Positions 4,683 through 5,579 of a stretch of 5,579 nucleotides of DNA are shown here, piece after piece. Source of the DNA: RGIG5612 sp964579345 (lineage in GTDB: Bacteria > Bacillota > Clostridia > Lachnospirales > Lachnospiraceae); NCBI GenBank assembly GCA_964579345.1, contig CAZOHB010000173.1, positions 1 through 5,579 on the forward strand, read 5' to 3'. Numbering within the stretch: position 1 is the stretch's first letter; every line of letters starts with the position of its first letter. Position numbers and translations under genes: made by a program. The notes under the pieces were generated by a model, which saw only the letters and a list, made by a program, of their open reading frames with translations, made no database searches and was not told where the DNA came from.

Positions 4683-5579
4683 ATGGCAAAGAATCTTGTT
4701 ATCGTGGAGTCGCCTGCAAAGGTGAAGACCGTAAAGAAATATCTTGGAAAAAACTATGAAGTCGTTGCGTCCAAAGGCCATGTGCGTGATCTTCCGAAGA
4801 GCACGATGGGTATTGACGTGGACAACGATTTTGAGCCGAAATACATCACAATTCGAGGAAAAGGAGATACGCTTTCGGAGTTGAAGCGTCTTTCCAAGGA
4901 TGCAGATAAAGTTTATCTCGCAACCGACCCTGACCGCGAAGGAGAAGCCATCAGCTGGCACCTTTCTCAGGCCCTGAATCTGGATAAGAAAAAACAGGCT
5001 CGTATTACATTTAACGAAATTACAAAAACGGCAGTTGCGAACTCCCTGAAAAATTCCAGGGAGATCGATATGGATCTTGTAGATGCGCAGCAGGCAAGAA
5101 GAGCGCTTGACCGTCTTGTCGGCTATGGCATCAGCCCGATCCTTTGGGAAAAAGTTAAACGCGGACTTTCTGCAGGCCGTGTGCAGTCGGTCGCATTGCG
5201 TCTGGTTTGTGAGCGCGATGCCCAGATTGACGCGTTTGTTCCGGAAGAATACTGGAATCTTGATGCGGATGTTCATATCCACGGAGAGAAGAAATCCATC
5301 ATCGCAAAGTTCTACGGCGATTTAACACAGAAGATCGATATTCATACCAAGGAAGAGCTGGACGGCATCCTTGCGAAGATCGAAGGGCAGCCGATGACGA
5401 TCGAAAGCATTAAAAAGTCAGAGCGCATCAAAAAGGCTCCGCTGCCGTTTGTTACCTCGACCCTGCAGCAGGAAGCTTCGAAGGTTTTGAACTTCTCAAC
5501 CCAGAAGACCATGAGGGTTGCGCAGACGCTTTATGAGGATGGATATATCACTTACCTGCGTACAGACTCCGTCCGTATT
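4683..5579 (+). CDS. topA: DNA topoisomerase I (type IA), N-terminal part, cut by window end
   Basis: Type IA topoisomerase relaxes negative supercoils by passing a strand through a transient 5'-phosphotyrosine break. The first 299 codons are present and run open to the window edge; a full protein is typically near 700 residues, so the rest of the core and any C-terminal zinc or DNA-binding repeats are not visible. The start MAKNLVIVESPAK carries the toprim Glu (E9). TDPDREGE (81-88) supplies the toprim acids D82, D84 and E86. SWHLS, FNEIT, DAQQARRALDRLVGY and LSAGRVQSVALRLVCERD are classic family blocks. GYITYLRTDS places the catalytic tyrosine at Y291 with the conserved Arg at 293. AGGA at 4671-4674 lies eight bases before the ATG. 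The gene is intact as far as seen. It follows dprA by 67 bp, the usual order in Clostridia, and has a possible promoter of its own at 4617. Confidence 0.97.
   Translation, partial: MAKNLVIVESPAKVKTVKKYLGKNYEVVASKGHVRDLPKSTMGIDVDNDFEPKYITIRGKGDTLSELKRLSKDADKVYLATDPDREGEAISWHLSQALNLDKKKQARITFNEITKTAVANSLKNSREIDMDLVDAQQARRALDRLVGYGISPILWEKVKRGLSAGRVQSVALRLVCERDAQIDAFVPEEYWNLDADVHIHGEKKSIIAKFYGDLTQKIDIHTKEELDGILAKIEGQPMTIESIKKSERIKKAPLPFVTSTLQQEASKVLNFSTQKTMRVAQTLYEDGYITYLRTDSVRI

Noticed and set aside
4647..5282. Minus-strand frame of 211 codons opposite topA
   Set aside because: It is fully antisense to a strongly conserved gene, with a Phe/Arg/Cys-rich composition typical of the complement of a coding strand.

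Overview
The window looks like chromosomal DNA from a low-to-moderate GC Firmicute, most likely a clostridial (Lachnospiraceae-like) bacterium. This rests on purine-rich Shine-Dalgarno sites, the plus-strand order comM - dprA - topA that is common in Clostridia and Bacilli, and the protein style of the first gene. No rRNA or other decisive taxonomic marker is present, so the lineage is an inference.

Layout. (1) 10-960: a 316-residue protein of no firmly known function, with an N-terminal coiled coil, a charged low-complexity insert and a C-terminal region that resembles a PD-(D/E)XK-type nuclease fold (E214, D244, E259-H260). (2) 961-1638: a 678-bp non-coding region. Its first half (975-1259) is a previously hidden tandem array: three diverged copies of a 95-bp unit, each carrying GTTCCG, GTTCCG and CGGAA(C) at the same offsets (0, 43 and 72). 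Plus-strand RNA from it could fold into alternative hairpins. Its second half holds two candidate sigma-A promoters, a palindrome and a 19-bp tandem repeat, and appears to be a leader of about 230 nt for comM. (3) 1639-3162: comM (YifB family AAA+ helicase). (4) 3284-4615: dprA, with an unusually long linker that contains a 30-bp/10-residue periodic repeat. (5) 4683 to the window end: the first 299 residues of topA, up to and including the catalytic tyrosine.

Together comM and dprA form a DNA-uptake/recombination module. DprA loads RecA on incoming single strands, and ComM drives branch migration so that the heteroduplex can extend. TopA relaxes negative supercoils and is a usual neighbour rather than a competence protein. 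The first gene may be an accessory DNA-processing gene by position and predicted fold, but its long non-coding separation from comM argues for an independent transcript.

The most interesting signal is the 95-bp array. Its period is constant and gap-free although the sequence has diverged. It cannot encode a protein repeat because 95 is not a multiple of 3, and what is conserved between copies is the inverted motif set. This points to a structured RNA element or a multi-site protein-binding region.
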